From the NCBI GenBank assembly GCA_944324465.1, contig CALUWI010000001.1, positions 97,023-161,022 of the forward strand: 64,000 nt of DNA. Reading direction: 5' to 3'. Shown here piece after piece: positions 19,274 through 27,002 of the stretch; position 1 is the first letter of the stretch; each line of letters opens with the position of its first letter. The position numbers were made by a program, and so were the translations under genes. The notes beneath the pieces are model-generated. The model was given only the letters and a program-made list of their open reading frames with translations. It was not told the DNA's origin and did no database searches. This stretch comes from an uncultured Mucispirillum sp. (GTDB taxonomy: Bacteria > Chrysiogenota > Deferribacteres > Deferribacterales > Mucispirillaceae).

Positions 19274-19945
19274 ATGGAAGAACAAATAAACAGAATGCCT
19301 TTAATAGGTGATAATGCACCAGAATTTAAAGCGGTTACTACTCAGGGAGAAATTAATTTTCCTTCTGATTATAAAGGTAAATGGGTAATATTATTTTCCC
19401 ATCCTGCTGATTTTACACCTGTTTGTACTACAGAATTTATGACTTTTGCATCTATGATGGATGATTTTGATAAATTAAATGTACAGCTTGTGGGCTTATC
19501 TGTAGATTCCCTGTATGCTCATATTGCATGGCTTAGGAAAATACAGGAACTTGAATGGAATGGTTTAAAAAATATTAATGTTACATTCCCATTAATTGAA
19601 GATATTCGTATGGAAGTGGCTAAAAAATATGGTATGATACAGCCTAATCAGTCTAATACTCAGGCAGTTCGTGCAGTATTTATTATTGACCCAAAAGGTA
19701 TTATCCGCACCATTTTATATTATCCGCTTTCAACAGGCAGAAATTTTGATGAAATAAAAAGAATTGTGATTGCTCTGCAGAAAGCTGACAGTGACGGAGT
19801 TGCAACACCTGCTGACTGGCGTCCTGGTGATGATGTAATTATACCAACAGCCGGCAGCTGCGGCACAGCAAAAGAACGCATGGAAAGTAAAGATGATAAT
19901 ATGTACTGTCTTGACTGGTTCATGTGCTTTAAAAAAGAAAAATAA
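19274..19945 (+). CDS. Peroxiredoxin (Prx6-like, archaeal-type C-terminus)
   Basis: A 223 aa thiol peroxidase that reduces H2O2 and organic peroxides in the cytoplasm. The active site is HPADFTPVCTTE with peroxidatic Cys51. Three further Cys lie near the C-terminus (196, 212 and 218, in SCGTAKER and YCLDWFMCF). This is the arrangement of the long archaeal-type Prx6 enzymes, in which a C-terminal Cys resolves the sulfenic acid. The start is supported by AAGGAG 8 nt upstream. A Fur/PerR-like box overlaps the promoter. Single-gene unit closed by a strong terminator. Confidence 0.95.
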   Translation: MEEQINRMPLIGDNAPEFKAVTTQGEINFPSDYKGKWVILFSHPADFTPVCTTEFMTFASMMDDFDKLNVQLVGLSVDSLYAHIAWLRKIQELEWNGLKNINVTFPLIEDIRMEVAKKYGMIQPNQSNTQAVRAVFIIDPKGIIRTILYYPLSTGRNFDEIKRIVIALQKADSDGVATPADWRPGDDVIIPTAGSCGTAKERMESKDDNMYCLDWFMCFKKEK

Positions 19946-19973
19946 GTAAAACACATTCCCCAAAAACATAACT

Positions 19974-19999
19974 AACCCCCATTTTCATAAATGGGGGTT
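19974..19999. terminator. Bidirectional terminator between peroxiredoxin and SulP genes
   Basis: 11-bp stem AACCCCCATTT/AAATGGGGGTT with a TTTATTTTTT tail on the plus strand; it serves the two convergent genes. Confidence 0.9.
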
Positions 20000-20005
20000 T
20001 ATTTT

Positions 20006-21697
20006 TTACTGATTATTTTCTTCTATTTCTTTTAAGATTTCTCTTGTTCTGATAAGGGCCTTATCAATATGGTTTGTAACATTTTCCTCCCCTATCATTT
20101 CTATAAAGTGCATTTTTTTAAGTGTTGCATAAGGCACTGGATTTACACCAGATAAAACAAGCTGAGTGCCTGCCTTTTTGCATGTATTATAGAAATTTTC
20201 TAAGGCATGTTCCCCTGTTGCATCTATAGCAGGAACATTTCTCATACGGAGAATAAATACTTTTGGTGTTTTACCTATATGCTCTAATGTATTAATCAGC
20301 ATATCTGCAACACCGAAGAAGAAAGGTCCGTTAATTTCATATACTTCAACACCTTCTGGTATATCTTTATTAGATGTTGCATCTGGGTCTGCAATATCCT
20401 GAGCAGTTTTTTCTGATGCATCAAAATTTATTTTACCCATACTTGTAACATCGCTCATGCGTTTCATAAAAAGAAGTGCAGCAAGCACAACACCGACCTG
20501 TACAGCAGCAGTTAAGTCTATTATAATAGTCAGTATAAATGTTGTAAGCAGAACAACCACATCGCTTTTTGGCGAGCTTAAAAGGTTTGCCATATTTTTT
20601 ATACCCATCATATCAACAGAAACTACTAAAAGCACACCAGCAAGAGCAGCCATTGGTATTATCTCTATTAAAAATGAAAAGAAAAGTATAAATAAGCATA
20701 AAAATACTGCATGTATCATACCAGAAAGTGGAGTTACGCCGCCGGCTCTTACATTTGTTGCAGTTCTTGCGATTGCTCCAGTTGCAGGAATACAGCCAAA
20801 AAATCCGCTTAAAATATTTGCAACACCCTGACCAACAAGTTCTGTATTTGATTTATGATGTGAACCTGTCATACCGTCTGCCACAACTGCAGAAAGCAGA
20901 GATTCTATACCTGCAAGCAGTGCAATAGTTATAGCTGCAGGAAATAATGCTCTTATTTTATCAATGGTTACTTCAGGTACTGTAAATGATGGGAATACCG
21001 CATTAATTGTGCCAAACCTGTCCCCTATTGTTTCAGCATTAAGCCCTAAGAAAAAGCATACTGCTGTTGATATTACAATAGCCACAACATGCGATGGTAT
21101 ATTTGTAGACATTTTTCTTATAATTAATATGATAATAACTGTACATATACCTATTGCAGCAGATGATATATTAATTGTAGAAAGGTTTGAAAATATGCTT
21201 ATCCATTTATCTATAAATTCTGGTGATGTTTCTTTATATGTAAGCCCTAAAAAGTCTTTTATCTGAGATGAAAAAATAACAACACCAATACCTGCTGTGA
21301 AACCTGTTGTAACAGGATATGGAATAAATTTAATAAATGAACCTACTCGTGCTATGCCTAAAAATATTAATATTATACCTGCCATAATAGTGGCAATAAG
21401 TAAGCCGTCATAGCCATGCTGAGCTATAATACCATATATAATAATAACGAATGCACCAGTAGGACCGCCTATCTGATAACGGCTTCCGCCTAAAAATGAA
21501 ATAAAAAAACCTGCAATAACTGCAGTAAATATACCCTGAGATGGTGTTGCACCACTGGCAATAGCAAAAGCCAGTGCCAAAGGTACTGCCACAATACCTA
21601 CAGTTATACCTGCAAACAAGTCTTTTTTAAATAATGCTAAAGAATAATTTTTCATTACTTCAAAAAATACTGGAGTAAACCTTTCCTTAGATGCCAT
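20006..21697 (-). CDS. SulP-family anion transporter with STAS domain
   Basis: A 563 aa inner-membrane protein with 10 or more hydrophobic segments up to about residue 405, then a cytoplasmic STAS domain (about 445-550, with DATGEHALENFYNTCKKAG). SulP proteins move sulfate, bicarbonate or dicarboxylates, usually with H+ or Na+. The N-terminal half has the family stretch GITVGIVAVPLALAFAIASG and the conserved GPTGAF loop. Monocistronic, converging on the peroxiredoxin gene. Without carbonic anhydrase or cys genes beside it, the substrate remains open. Confidence 0.92.
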   Translation of the reverse strand: MASKERFTPVFFEVMKNYSLALFKKDLFAGITVGIVAVPLALAFAIASGATPSQGIFTAVIAGFFISFLGGSRYQIGGPTGAFVIIIYGIIAQHGYDGLLIATIMAGIILIFLGIARVGSFIKFIPYPVTTGFTAGIGVVIFSSQIKDFLGLTYKETSPEFIDKWISIFSNLSTINISSAAIGICTVIIILIIRKMSTNIPSHVVAIVISTAVCFFLGLNAETIGDRFGTINAVFPSFTVPEVTIDKIRALFPAAITIALLAGIESLLSAVVADGMTGSHHKSNTELVGQGVANILSGFFGCIPATGAIARTATNVRAGGVTPLSGMIHAVFLCLFILFFSFLIEIIPMAALAGVLLVVSVDMMGIKNMANLLSSPKSDVVVLLTTFILTIIIDLTAAVQVGVVLAALLFMKRMSDVTSMGKINFDASEKTAQDIADPDATSNKDIPEGVEVYEINGPFFFGVADMLINTLEHIGKTPKVFILRMRNVPAIDATGEHALENFYNTCKKAGTQLVLSGVNPVPYATLKKMHFIEMIGEENVTNHIDKALIRTREILKEIEENNQ

Positions 21698-21804
21698 GAT
21701 ATGCCTCTTTCCCCTGTGTTTTTATATTAGAAAATTCATATAATACTTATATAATAAAATATCAATAGAAATTCATAAAATATTTTAAATATATTATTTT
21801 ATCA

Positions 21805-21832
21805 TTGATATTAATTTTTTTAATGTTATAAT
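21805..21832 (+). promoter_or_regulatory. Sigma-70-type promoter, TTGATA-16-TATAAT
   Basis: -35 TTGATA at 21805-21810 and a perfect -10 TATAAT at 21827-21832. The predicted +1 falls on or next to the ATG at 21840, so the first gene would have a leaderless transcript. Confidence 0.65.
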
Positions 21833-21839
21833 CTGCCCT

Positions 21840-22034
21840 ATGAGTCATACAGGGTGTAACCATGGCTGCATACACAGGAAAGAAATTAAAGTAGAACAGA
21901 TGAAAGAACTTTATGTTTTCAGGTGTGCAGCACAAAAAAAATACATGACAAAAGATGAAATAAAAACTAGATGCAGCCTTTTTCAAGGTCCGCTTAAAAT
22001 AAAGGAACATTCTATTGACGAATTTCTTAGCTGA
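21840..22034 (+). CDS. Small Cys/His-rich protein (64 aa), possibly leaderless
   Basis: Not a family I recognise. The N-terminus MSHTGCNHGCIHRKE clusters two Cys and three His; two more Cys follow (FRCAAQKK, KTRCSLF), so a small metal-binding protein is plausible. There is no Shine-Dalgarno, but a good promoter ends 7 nt before the ATG, which suits leaderless translation. The haemolysin III gene follows 40 nt downstream on the same strand. It could instead be a chance ORF inside that gene's leader. Confidence 0.5.
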   Translation: MSHTGCNHGCIHRKEIKVEQMKELYVFRCAAQKKYMTKDEIKTRCSLFQGPLKIKEHSIDEFLS

Positions 22035-22074
22035 ATATAATTTCTTATTTTATATCAATATTTAAGGAGAGTAA

Positions 22075-22725
22075 ATGACTTCAAGTATTTTACCAAAGTA
22101 TACTAAAAACGAAGAAATAATGAATGCAGTAACCCATGGTATTGGTGCAGGGCTCAGTATTGCTGGGCTTGTAGTGTTAGTTGTATTTGCATCAATGCAT
22201 GGCGATGTATGGAAAATAGTTGCTTCAGCTATATATGGAGTTTCTATGATAGTATTATATACTGCTTCCACACTTTACCACAGCTTTTCAAAAACAAAAG
22301 CAGCTTCAAAATTAAATATGTTTGACCATATATCTATATACTACCTTATTGCAGGCTCTTATACTCCATTTATGCTTGTAAACTTAAGAGGCGGCTGGGG
22401 CTGGTCTATTTTTGGTGTTGTATGGGCATGCGCTATTGCCGGCACTGTTTTAAAAATCATATACGGCAATAAATTAAGAAAAGTATCTACCATTATATAT
22501 CTTGCCATGGGCTGGATAATTATTATTGCTATATATCCTTTTGTAAAAAATGTAGAAACAGGCGGCATTATTCTTGTTGTACTTGGCGGTCTTTCATATA
22601 CTATCGGTGTTATATTTTATAAATGGAAATCACTGCCATTTAACCATGCTATATGGCATCTTTTTGTACTTGCTGGCACAGTTTTACAGTTTTTTGCTGT
22701 ACTTTTTTATGTAGTATTAATTTAA
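22075..22725 (+). CDS. Haemolysin III family membrane protein
   Basis: A 216 aa protein with seven hydrophobic segments, of the HlyIII/YqfA branch of the PAQR superfamily. It has the diagnostic EEIMNAVTHGIGAG at the N-terminus, STLYHS in the second helix region, FDHISIYYLIAGSYTPF in the middle and HAIWHLFVLAGT near the C-terminus, which together supply the His/Asp metal site. The cellular role of bacterial members is poorly defined; membrane hydrolase or stress roles have been proposed. The ribosome-binding site is AAGGAGA. It is followed by the radical SAM gene after 34 nt, perhaps co-transcribed. Confidence 0.92.
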   Translation: MTSSILPKYTKNEEIMNAVTHGIGAGLSIAGLVVLVVFASMHGDVWKIVASAIYGVSMIVLYTASTLYHSFSKTKAASKLNMFDHISIYYLIAGSYTPFMLVNLRGGWGWSIFGVVWACAIAGTVLKIIYGNKLRKVSTIIYLAMGWIIIIAIYPFVKNVETGGIILVVLGGLSYTIGVIFYKWKSLPFNHAIWHLFVLAGTVLQFFAVLFYVVLI

Positions 22726-22759
22726 AAAATTTTCTATCTTCTACAAAAAGGAAACTTAA

Positions 22760-24109
22760 ATGATTATTAAACTTATACAGCCTAAAATGCGTAAAAGACC
22801 AATGGATACTGGTCTTAAAACTCAAATGTCCCCTTCTCTTGGTCTTTTAACCATTGCAAATATGCTGCAGGATAAACATACAATAATATATGAAAATGAA
22901 AATGTTGCACCTATTAACTATAACGAAAAAGTAGATATTGTAGGGATAAGCATTACTGTAGATATTTTTCCAAGGGCAGTAGAAATTGCAAAAAAATTCC
23001 AGTCAAAAAATATCCCTGTAGTTGCAGGCGGTATTCATATTACAGCAAATCCAGAAGAAACAGCAGAATATTTTGATGCTGTGTCCATAGGTATTGCAGA
23101 AACTACATGGTATGATATTATTGATGATTTTGAAAAAGGCTGCTTGAAAAAAGTCTATAAGCACAATACTGCAGAGATTACTCCAGCACAAATTAAGTCC
23201 CCTGCTTATAACTTAATAAAAAAGAAAAACTATCTTTATAGTAATATTATATCTACAAGCAGAGGCTGCCCATTTAAATGTGATTTTTGCTATAACAGCT
23301 GCGATGCTTATAAAAATCTTTATGTTAACAGAAATATAGAAGATGTTATTAATGATATTAAAACTATTAATAAAAAACATATAATGTTTATAGATGATAA
23401 TTTGATAGGCAATCCAAAATGGACTATGGAATTTGTAAAAGCATTAAAGCCTTTAAATGTAAAATGGAATGCTGCCGTATCTTTAAATATTGCAGACATG
23501 CCAGAACTGCTTGATGAAATGAAAGCAAGTGGCTGCCAGAGCCTTTTTATTGGCTTTGAAAGTATAAATGAAAGTTCCATATCTAATGTTAATAAAGTAC
23601 AGAATAATTTAGAAAAATACAATTTTGCAGTTAATGAAATCCATAAGCGTGGTATTATGATTAATGCAAGTTTTGTATTTGGACTTGACGGCGATGATAA
23701 AAGTGTATTTGAAAGCACACTGAAATGGATAGTTGATAATAAAATAGAAACAGTTACATCTCATATATTAACTCCATATCCAGGCACTCACCTTTATAAA
23801 GAATTTCTTGAAACTGGCAGAATAATTGATTTTGATTACTCTAAATATAACACTGCTAATGTGGTATTTCAGCCAAAAAATATGACTGCAGAAGAACTGC
23901 AGCAGGGTTATCTTAAAATATACAAAGATATCTATTCATTTAAAAATATTATAAAAAGAACACCAAAAGCAAAAAGCCAGTGGATACCATATTATCTTTT
24001 TAATATATTTTATAGAAAATACGGCAAATTTACTGACACAATATGCAGAATAATCGGTTATAAAATAGTTGGAAAGATAGCTGCATTTCTATCTTACCAT
24101 ACTAAATAG
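22760..24109 (+). CDS. B12-binding-type radical SAM protein
   Basis: A 449 aa protein. Residues about 1-135 form a cobalamin-binding-like Rossmann domain (VGISITVDIFPRAVEIAKKF, then VVAGGIHITANPEET) lacking the DxHxxG cobalamin His motif. The radical SAM core has Cys170, Cys174 and Cys177 (RGCPFKCDFCYNSC), FIDDNLIGN and the later PYPGTHLY. This is the hopanoid/HpnJ-BchE-like class that acts on lipids, cofactors or peptides. No substrate or carrier gene sits beside it, so its target is unknown. It ends just before a convergent small gene. Confidence 0.88.
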   Translation: MIIKLIQPKMRKRPMDTGLKTQMSPSLGLLTIANMLQDKHTIIYENENVAPINYNEKVDIVGISITVDIFPRAVEIAKKFQSKNIPVVAGGIHITANPEETAEYFDAVSIGIAETTWYDIIDDFEKGCLKKVYKHNTAEITPAQIKSPAYNLIKKKNYLYSNIISTSRGCPFKCDFCYNSCDAYKNLYVNRNIEDVINDIKTINKKHIMFIDDNLIGNPKWTMEFVKALKPLNVKWNAAVSLNIADMPELLDEMKASGCQSLFIGFESINESSISNVNKVQNNLEKYNFAVNEIHKRGIMINASFVFGLDGDDKSVFESTLKWIVDNKIETVTSHILTPYPGTHLYKEFLETGRIIDFDYSKYNTANVVFQPKNMTAEELQQGYLKIYKDIYSFKNIIKRTPKAKSQWIPYYLFNIFYRKYGKFTDTICRIIGYKIVGKIAAFLSYHTK

Positions 24110-24115
24110 CATGTT

Positions 24116-24325
24116 TTAACAGTATAAAAGATTAAAATCTTCATCACTCATTTGCAGAAGTTTTACTCCATGCAGGCATGATATTATAAATGGTATAAAT
24201 GTCCAAAAGAAAATAATGGATATTATACCATACTTATTTCTACCTAAGTAAAACCGAAGACATACCACTGCTTTTGACGATATTTCTTTGCCACATTCTG
24301 TGCAGTATTTTACTTGATTGCTCAT
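24116..24325 (-). CDS. Rearranged zinc-ribbon/TM2-type small membrane protein
   Basis: A 69 aa protein. The N-terminus has the first half of a zinc ribbon (KYCTECGKEISSKAVVC), but the expected second CxxC is missing. The chain jumps straight to RFYLGRNKYGIISIIFFWTFIPFI, which matches the C-terminal half of a TM2 domain (RFYLGR, then a helix). Zinc-ribbon plus TM2 proteins normally run well over 100 aa, so an in-frame internal deletion joining the two halves is the simplest reading. It may be non-functional. It converges on the radical SAM gene with a 6 nt gap. Confidence 0.6.
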   Translation of the reverse strand: MSNQVKYCTECGKEISSKAVVCLRFYLGRNKYGIISIIFFWTFIPFIISCLHGVKLLQMSDEDFNLLYC

Positions 24326-24388
24326 GCTTAATAAACTCCTGAATTTTTATAGAATATAATATATTATCTTAGTTTAGTCAATTTATAA

Positions 24389-25081
24389 TCATTTATCTAA
24401 AGCAAATTTTACTGCAGCACTTGCAAGCTCATAAGTTGCATCAATTGCAGGAAGTTTTGTTTTTACATAAGGCATAAGTAAAGGTATTTCTGTGCAGCCT
24501 TCAATTAATAAATCTGCCCCTAAATCAGTTATTTCATCAACACACTGCTGAAATAATATGCTGTATTCTTCTGTTTTACCAGCCTTTACTCCTTTATATA
24601 TACAGTCCATTATATTATTTTCTATTTTTTCCGGCAAATCTATTGTTTCAAAACCATATTCTTTTAAAATATTACCATATACTCCTGCTTTAATAGTGCC
24701 AGTTGTTGCAATCAGACCTATTTTTTTAGTTTCTGGATATTTATTTTTAATAGCTTCTGCACTGCATCTAACTATATGTATTAAAGGAATTTTTACTGCA
24801 CTTTCAATATCTTTTGCAAAGTAATGGGCAGTATTGCATGGCATAATAAGAGCATCTGCACCTGCACTTTCAAGACGCTTTGCACTTTCTATTAATCTTG
24901 CAGCAGGATTTATGCCGCCGTGAAGAATATAGCCTGTTCTATCTTCTATCTGCGGATAGCTGTCAATAATAACATGTATATGGTCCTGGTCTTTTTCTGC
25001 TGGAGTCTGGTCTACCATTTTTTTATATAAATCAATAGTTGCAGCAGGCCCCATTCCGCCTATTATCCCTATTATTTTCAT
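24389..25081 (-). CDS. Aspartate/glutamate racemase family protein
   Basis: A 230 aa PLP-independent racemase of the two-cysteine type. It has GIIGGMGPAAT at the N-terminus, MPCNTAHYF with the first catalytic Cys (about residue 85) and LLIEGCTEIPLL with the second (about residue 197). This pattern is aspartate racemase (RacX/YgeA-like) rather than MurI, which differs around the second Cys. It may supply D-aspartate or other D-amino acids for peptidoglycan or signalling. It lies 102 nt downstream of, and in the same direction as, the symporter gene, with a terminator between them. Confidence 0.92.
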   Translation of the reverse strand: MKIIGIIGGMGPAATIDLYKKMVDQTPAEKDQDHIHVIIDSYPQIEDRTGYILHGGINPAARLIESAKRLESAGADALIMPCNTAHYFAKDIESAVKIPLIHIVRCSAEAIKNKYPETKKIGLIATTGTIKAGVYGNILKEYGFETIDLPEKIENNIMDCIYKGVKAGKTEEYSILFQQCVDEITDLGADLLIEGCTEIPLLMPYVKTKLPAIDATYELASAAVKFALDK

Positions 25082-25111
25082 AGTTTTACCTGTTTTATTG
25101 TATAATAAAAA

Positions 25112-25141
25112 ATTTATCCGCAGTTTACCCTGCGGATAAAT
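25112..25141 (-). terminator. Intrinsic terminator after the symporter gene
   Basis: 12-bp stem ATTTATCCGCAG/CTGCGGATAAAT with a TTTTTTATT tail on the minus strand; 42 nt after the stop at 25184. Confidence 0.88.
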
Positions 25142-25183
25142 GTAAAATGATAAAAAAAGTATATTTTTTATAAATGTTATAAA

Positions 25184-26476
25184 TTATGCATTTTTATCCC
25201 AGTATGACATATCCATTTCGTTTTCCATTTTTGCAACAACACATGTTCCGCAAAGGTCACCAACAATATTCATAGAAGTTCTACCCATATCAAGCAGTGC
25301 GTCAATACCTAATATCATAGCATAAGCCATTTGAACATTAGGCTCAGATAAATCAAGCCCAACAGAATTAAGAACCATAATAAGCATAATTGCACCAGCT
25401 CCCGGAACACCCGCTGTTCCAATAGAAGCTAATACTGCTGTGATAATAATTGTCATCTGCTGCCCCATATCAAGTGAAGCACCTATAGCATTAGCAACAA
25501 ACATAGCACAAACACCAAGATATATTGTTGTACCGTCCATATTCACAGTTGCCCCAAGTGGCAGAGTGAAAGAATAAACACCTTTTGGAATACCCATTTT
25601 AGTTTCTGCTGTATTCATAGAAACTGGCAGTGTTCCGCCTGAAGAACGAGTAACAAAAGCAGTAAGCCATGGTTCATATATTTTTTTAAGAAAAAGCACT
25701 GGTGGTATTTTAAATGCCGCACAAATCAGCATATATACTACAAACATTTGCAGAGCTAATCCAATATATACTGCAATAGTAACATGTAAAAGCGGTCCGA
25801 AAGCTTCAGCACCCTGTTGAGTAAACACCTGAAATATTAAGAAGAAGACACCAATAGGTGCATACATCATAACCCAGCCAACTACCTTAAATATAACTTG
25901 AGAGCAGCCGTCAAAGAATTTAAATACAATATCGCCTGCTTCTTTGATTTGTGCATCTTTGCTGTCTCTTACAAAAGCTAGAGCAATACCAAAAAATATT
26001 GAAAAGAATATAATCGGCAGCACATCACCTTTAGCAATGGAATTAAAAGGATTAGTTGGCACAATAGCAAGAAAAATTTCTATAATAGATGGTGGAGTTT
26101 TTACAGCTATCTCTTTACTGCTTTCTGCAAGCACTATGCCTGTTCCCGGCTGCATAATATTACCTATAATTAAACCAACTATAATAGCCATTAATGATGT
26201 TAATAAGTAAAAAATAATAATTTTCACACCAACTTTTCCAAGTTTACTGGGAGCAATACTTGCTGTTCCACTTATTAATGTAAAAATAATAACCGGTGTT
26301 ACTATCATCTTTAAAAGATTAATAAATAATGTCCCTAGTGGAGCAGCTGCTGCAAGAGCATACTGTCTTATAACATTATCTGGCTCTATAAATGCAAAAA
26401 TAATGCCAAATATTGAGCCTAAAATAAGACCAATTAAAATAGCCATTAAAAGTTTATTATGCTTATTTTCAGCCAT
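25184..26476 (-). CDS. Dicarboxylate/amino acid:cation symporter (DAACS)
   Basis: A 430 aa inner-membrane transporter of the GltP/GltT/DctA family. It has the first re-entrant-loop SRSSGGTLP-like motif (TRSSGGTLPVS), the NMDGT motif (ATVNMDGTTIY) in TM7, and the GIDALLDMGRTSMNIVGD segment in TM8 that binds substrate carboxylate and amino groups. Substrates are glutamate, aspartate, serine or C4-dicarboxylates with Na+ or H+. Uptake of aspartate would link it to the racemase next door, but that is inference. The ribosome-binding site is GGAGG, 7 nt before the ATG. Confidence 0.94.
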   Translation of the reverse strand: MAENKHNKLLMAILIGLILGSIFGIIFAFIEPDNVIRQYALAAAAPLGTLFINLLKMIVTPVIIFTLISGTASIAPSKLGKVGVKIIIFYLLTSLMAIIVGLIIGNIMQPGTGIVLAESSKEIAVKTPPSIIEIFLAIVPTNPFNSIAKGDVLPIIFFSIFFGIALAFVRDSKDAQIKEAGDIVFKFFDGCSQVIFKVVGWVMMYAPIGVFFLIFQVFTQQGAEAFGPLLHVTIAVYIGLALQMFVVYMLICAAFKIPPVLFLKKIYEPWLTAFVTRSSGGTLPVSMNTAETKMGIPKGVYSFTLPLGATVNMDGTTIYLGVCAMFVANAIGASLDMGQQMTIIITAVLASIGTAGVPGAGAIMLIMVLNSVGLDLSEPNVQMAYAMILGIDALLDMGRTSMNIVGDLCGTCVVAKMENEMDMSYWDKNA

Positions 26477-26808
26477 AATGGACCTCCAAAAATAATTTTA
26501 TAAAACAAATAAAATATTGTTCTAACATCAGAGTAAACCATTTTATAGATATAATCAAGCAAAAATTTTATAAAATATTAATTTTTTATTCTTTTACTTA
26601 AAATATTAATATAACCATTGATTTATTACTTTGTTTTATGATAAAAAAACATTGCAGAATATTTTGTTGCTATGCGATATTACTGATTAATACATGTTTT
26701 TTTACTGTTTTTATAACTCTGTTTAAATATTTCATTATTATTTTTTACAGTCAAAAATATATTTTTTTTACTAATACTTTATTTTTTGTTTGACAATATA
26801 TAATATTA
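26477..26808. other. AT-rich intergenic region before the SRP RNA
   Basis: No ORF or structured RNA recognised up to the promoter of the SRP RNA. It separates two divergent units. Confidence 0.6.
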
Positions 26809-26836
26809 TTGATAAAAAATAATCTGTTTCTATAAA
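26809..26836 (+). promoter_or_regulatory. Promoter of the SRP RNA, TTGATA-16-TATAAA
   Basis: -35 TTGATA at 26809-26814 and -10 TATAAA at 26831-26836. This places +1 near 26843, at the start of a small hairpin (26841-26862) that precedes the SRP RNA proper. Confidence 0.55.
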
Positions 26837-26868
26837 GTCTCACCACTTACTATAAAGTGGTGCATGAT

Positions 26869-26972
26869 GACTCGTCAGGGGCTATGCAATCGCTGTGCGG
26901 TAAACCCCGCCAGGTTCGGAAGAAAGCAACGGTAGCTGTTATAGTGGTGTGCCGTAGTTACTCTGACGGGTC
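26869..26972 (+). ncRNA. ffs: Small bacterial signal recognition particle RNA (4.5S)
   Basis: The apical domain is unmistakable: GCCAGGTTCGGAAGAAAGCAACGG corresponds to the Ffh-binding CAGG/GGAAGcAGC internal loops and a GGAA tetraloop. The ends GACTCGTCAG (26869-26878) and CTGACGGGTC (26963-26972) pair over 10 bp with one G-U. Length is about 104 nt, standard for the short form. An extra hairpin, CACCACTT/AAGTGGTG at 26841-26862, lies between the promoter and this stem and may be a removed 5' leader. Confidence 0.95.
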
Positions 26973-27002
26973 TTCTATAATATAATTAAACAGGGAAATA
27001 TT

